Assembly: GCA_903910495.1 (NCBI GenBank)
Contig: CAIVZW010000112.1
Coordinates: forward strand, 1 to 6,050
From: an uncultured beta proteobacterium
Lineage (GTDB): Bacteria; Pseudomonadota; Gammaproteobacteria; Burkholderiales; Rhodocyclaceae
Length of the DNA stretch: 6,050 bases
Direction of reading: 5' to 3'
Shown here: positions 4,794 through 6,050 of the stretch, piece after piece
How positions within the stretch are numbered: position 1 is the stretch's first letter
How the letters are laid out: every line of letters begins with the position of its first letter
Translations under genes and position numbers: made by a program
The notes under the pieces: generated by a model
Seen by the model: only the letters and a program-made list of their open reading frames with translations
What the model was told of the DNA's origin: nothing
Databases searched by the model: none

Positions 4794-6050
4794 TTAACGG
4801 CCCTTCACTTCGTCGCGTAACTCGCGCCGCAGGATTTTTCCGATCGGCGTTTTCGGCAGCGTGTCACGGAATTCGATCTGCCGCGGCAACTTGTAGCCGG
4901 TCAGTTGCGTCTTACAGTAGCTGATGATGTCTTCCTTCGTCAGTTGCGGATCCTTGCGCACGACGATCAGTCTGACCGCTTCGCCGGAATGCTCGTCCGG
5001 AACGCCGATTGCCGCGCATTCGGTGATGCCCGGATGCGACATCAGCACGCTCTCGATTTCGTTCGGATACACATTGAATCCGGAAACCAGAATCATGTCC
5101 TTCTTGCGGTCGGTAATCGTCACATAGCCGTTGATGTCCATGTGCCCGATATCGCCTGTTTTCAGCCAGCCGTCCTGAAGGGTTCTGGCGGTTTCTTCCG
5201 GATTGTTCCAGTAACCTTTCATGACCTGCGGGCCGCGCACGCAAATTTCGCCGGTGTGTTTCTCGATGTCGGTGTTGCCGGCCCACAGCGGCAATTCCTC
5301 GAAAGCATCGTTGCGGATGCTGACCTCGGTCGACGATACGGGCAGTCCGATCGTGCCGTCCCAGGGCGCGCCAAGCGGAACGCAACAGACGCCGGGCGAG
5401 GTTTCGGTCAGGCCGTAGGCTTCGGTGACGTAGGCGCCGGTGACTTGCTGCCAGCGGTCGGCCACCGGTTTTTGCACGGAGGCGCCACCACCGACCACGA
5501 CTTTCAGGGCTGAAAAATCAAGTTTATCGAATCCTGGAGTGTGCAGCAGGCTGTTGAAGAGCGTGTTGACACCGGTCATCACGCTGAATTTCCACTGACC
5601 AAGCTCCTTGACGAAGCTCGGCAGATCGCGCGGATTGGTGATCAGGACATTCAGGCTGCCCCACTTCATGAAGGCCAGTGTCGAGGTGAGGCAAAAGATG
5701 TGGTACATCGGCAAGGGCGCGATGACGATCTCCTGACCTTCGCGAAAACTCCCGGAAATCCACTGGTTGGTCTGCTCCAGATTGGCCAGCATGTTGTAGT
5801 GCGTGAGGATGGCGCCCTTGGCTACGCCGGTCGTTCCGCCGGTGTATTGCAGGAAGGCAATGTCGTCCTGAGTGACCTTGATCGGTGTGAACGGGACGCT
5901 TTTGCCTCGCCTGAGCGCCTTGCGCAGCGGCATGGCGTTGTCGATGCGCCAGCGCGGAACCATCTTCTTGACCCGCTTGATGATGAAATTGAAGAGCCAG
6001 CGCCTGGGCGCGGACATCATGTCGCCGATTTGCGAGGTGATGACGTGTTC
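4794..6050 (-). CDS. fadD: Long-chain-fatty-acid--CoA ligase FadD, partial (N-terminus outside the window)
   Basis: The frame is open to the right edge, giving 418 residues of a protein that in E. coli has 561, so about 140 N-terminal residues are missing. The ATG at 6020 is internal: the codons before it (EHVITSQIGD) continue the family alignment. Fragment landmarks are the AMP/ATP-binding P-loop YTGGTTGVAKGA (about 69-80), LPMYHIF (about 113-119), AYGLTETSP (about 211-219), the adenylate-forming TGD (298-300), the hinge DRKKDMILVSGFNVYPNEIE (about 314-333) and the C-terminal catalytic lysine in TPIGK (about 405). The enzyme activates fatty acids with ATP and CoA to acyl-CoA and AMP at the inner membrane, feeding beta-oxidation. 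The basic hydrophobic stretch FNFIIKRVKKMVPRW matches the corresponding FadD region. The stop TAA touches the palindromic element, and the gene is convergent with the aminotransferase. Confidence 0.93.
   Translation of the reverse strand, partial: EHVITSQIGDMMSAPRRWLFNFIIKRVKKMVPRWRIDNAMPLRKALRRGKSVPFTPIKVTQDDIAFLQYTGGTTGVAKGAILTHYNMLANLEQTNQWISGSFREGQEIVIAPLPMYHIFCLTSTLAFMKWGSLNVLITNPRDLPSFVKELGQWKFSVMTGVNTLFNSLLHTPGFDKLDFSALKVVVGGGASVQKPVADRWQQVTGAYVTEAYGLTETSPGVCCVPLGAPWDGTIGLPVSSTEVSIRNDAFEELPLWAGNTDIEKHTGEICVRGPQVMKGYWNNPEETARTLQDGWLKTGDIGHMDINGYVTITDRKKDMILVSGFNVYPNEIESVLMSHPGITECAAIGVPDEHSGEAVRLIVVRKDPQLTKEDIISYCKTQLTGYKLPRQIEFRDTLPKTPIGKILRRELRDEVKGR

Noticed and set aside
4905..5513. 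A 202-codon plus-strand frame inside fadD
   Set aside because: It is antisense to a well-recognised FadD sequence and shows no domain of its own. Long antisense frames are common in such codon usage.

Overview
The window reads as ordinary chromosomal DNA from a moderately GC-rich proteobacterium. It is most likely a betaproteobacterium, perhaps of the Rhodocyclaceae/Rhodocyclales type. That placement is an inference from protein style (a FadD of the E. coli kind, a YcbL-type hydrolase, an EAL-like/HDOD signalling protein), codon use, and a palindromic repeat of the TTCGACAAGCTCA type. I recall that repeat as common in such genomes but could not check it.

Layout from left to right. (1) Positions 1-594, minus strand: the N-terminal two thirds of an EamA/DMT membrane transporter that runs off the left edge. 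(2) Positions 595-882: a divergent intergenic region with a good extended -10 promoter facing right. (3) Positions 883-1521 and about 1511-1891, plus strand: a YcbL/glyoxalase-II-like metallo-hydrolase overlapping a small GIY-YIG (DUF123/COG1833, Uri superfamily) protein, probably one two-gene operon. (4) Positions 1931-3148, minus strand: a signalling protein with a degenerate, probably non-catalytic EAL-like half and a C-terminal HDOD domain. (5) Positions 3149-3440: a divergent intergenic region with candidate promoters for both neighbours. (6) Positions 3441-4673, plus strand: a fold-type I PLP aminotransferase of the LysN/KAT II/MocR-like group. (7) Positions 4674-4793: a 120-bp gap between convergent genes, filled entirely by nested inverted repeats. 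(8) Positions 4794-6050, minus strand: the C-terminal three quarters of a long-chain acyl-CoA synthetase (FadD) that runs off the right edge.

The genes do not form one pathway. They are separate housekeeping or accessory units, and only the hydrolase/GIY-YIG pair looks co-transcribed. I found no mobile element genes, CRISPR, RNA genes or defence system. The most interesting structure is the nested palindrome between the aminotransferase and fadD. Its outer ends touch, and may supply, the stop codons of both genes, and a lone copy of its end motif lies in the putative promoter of the HDOD gene.
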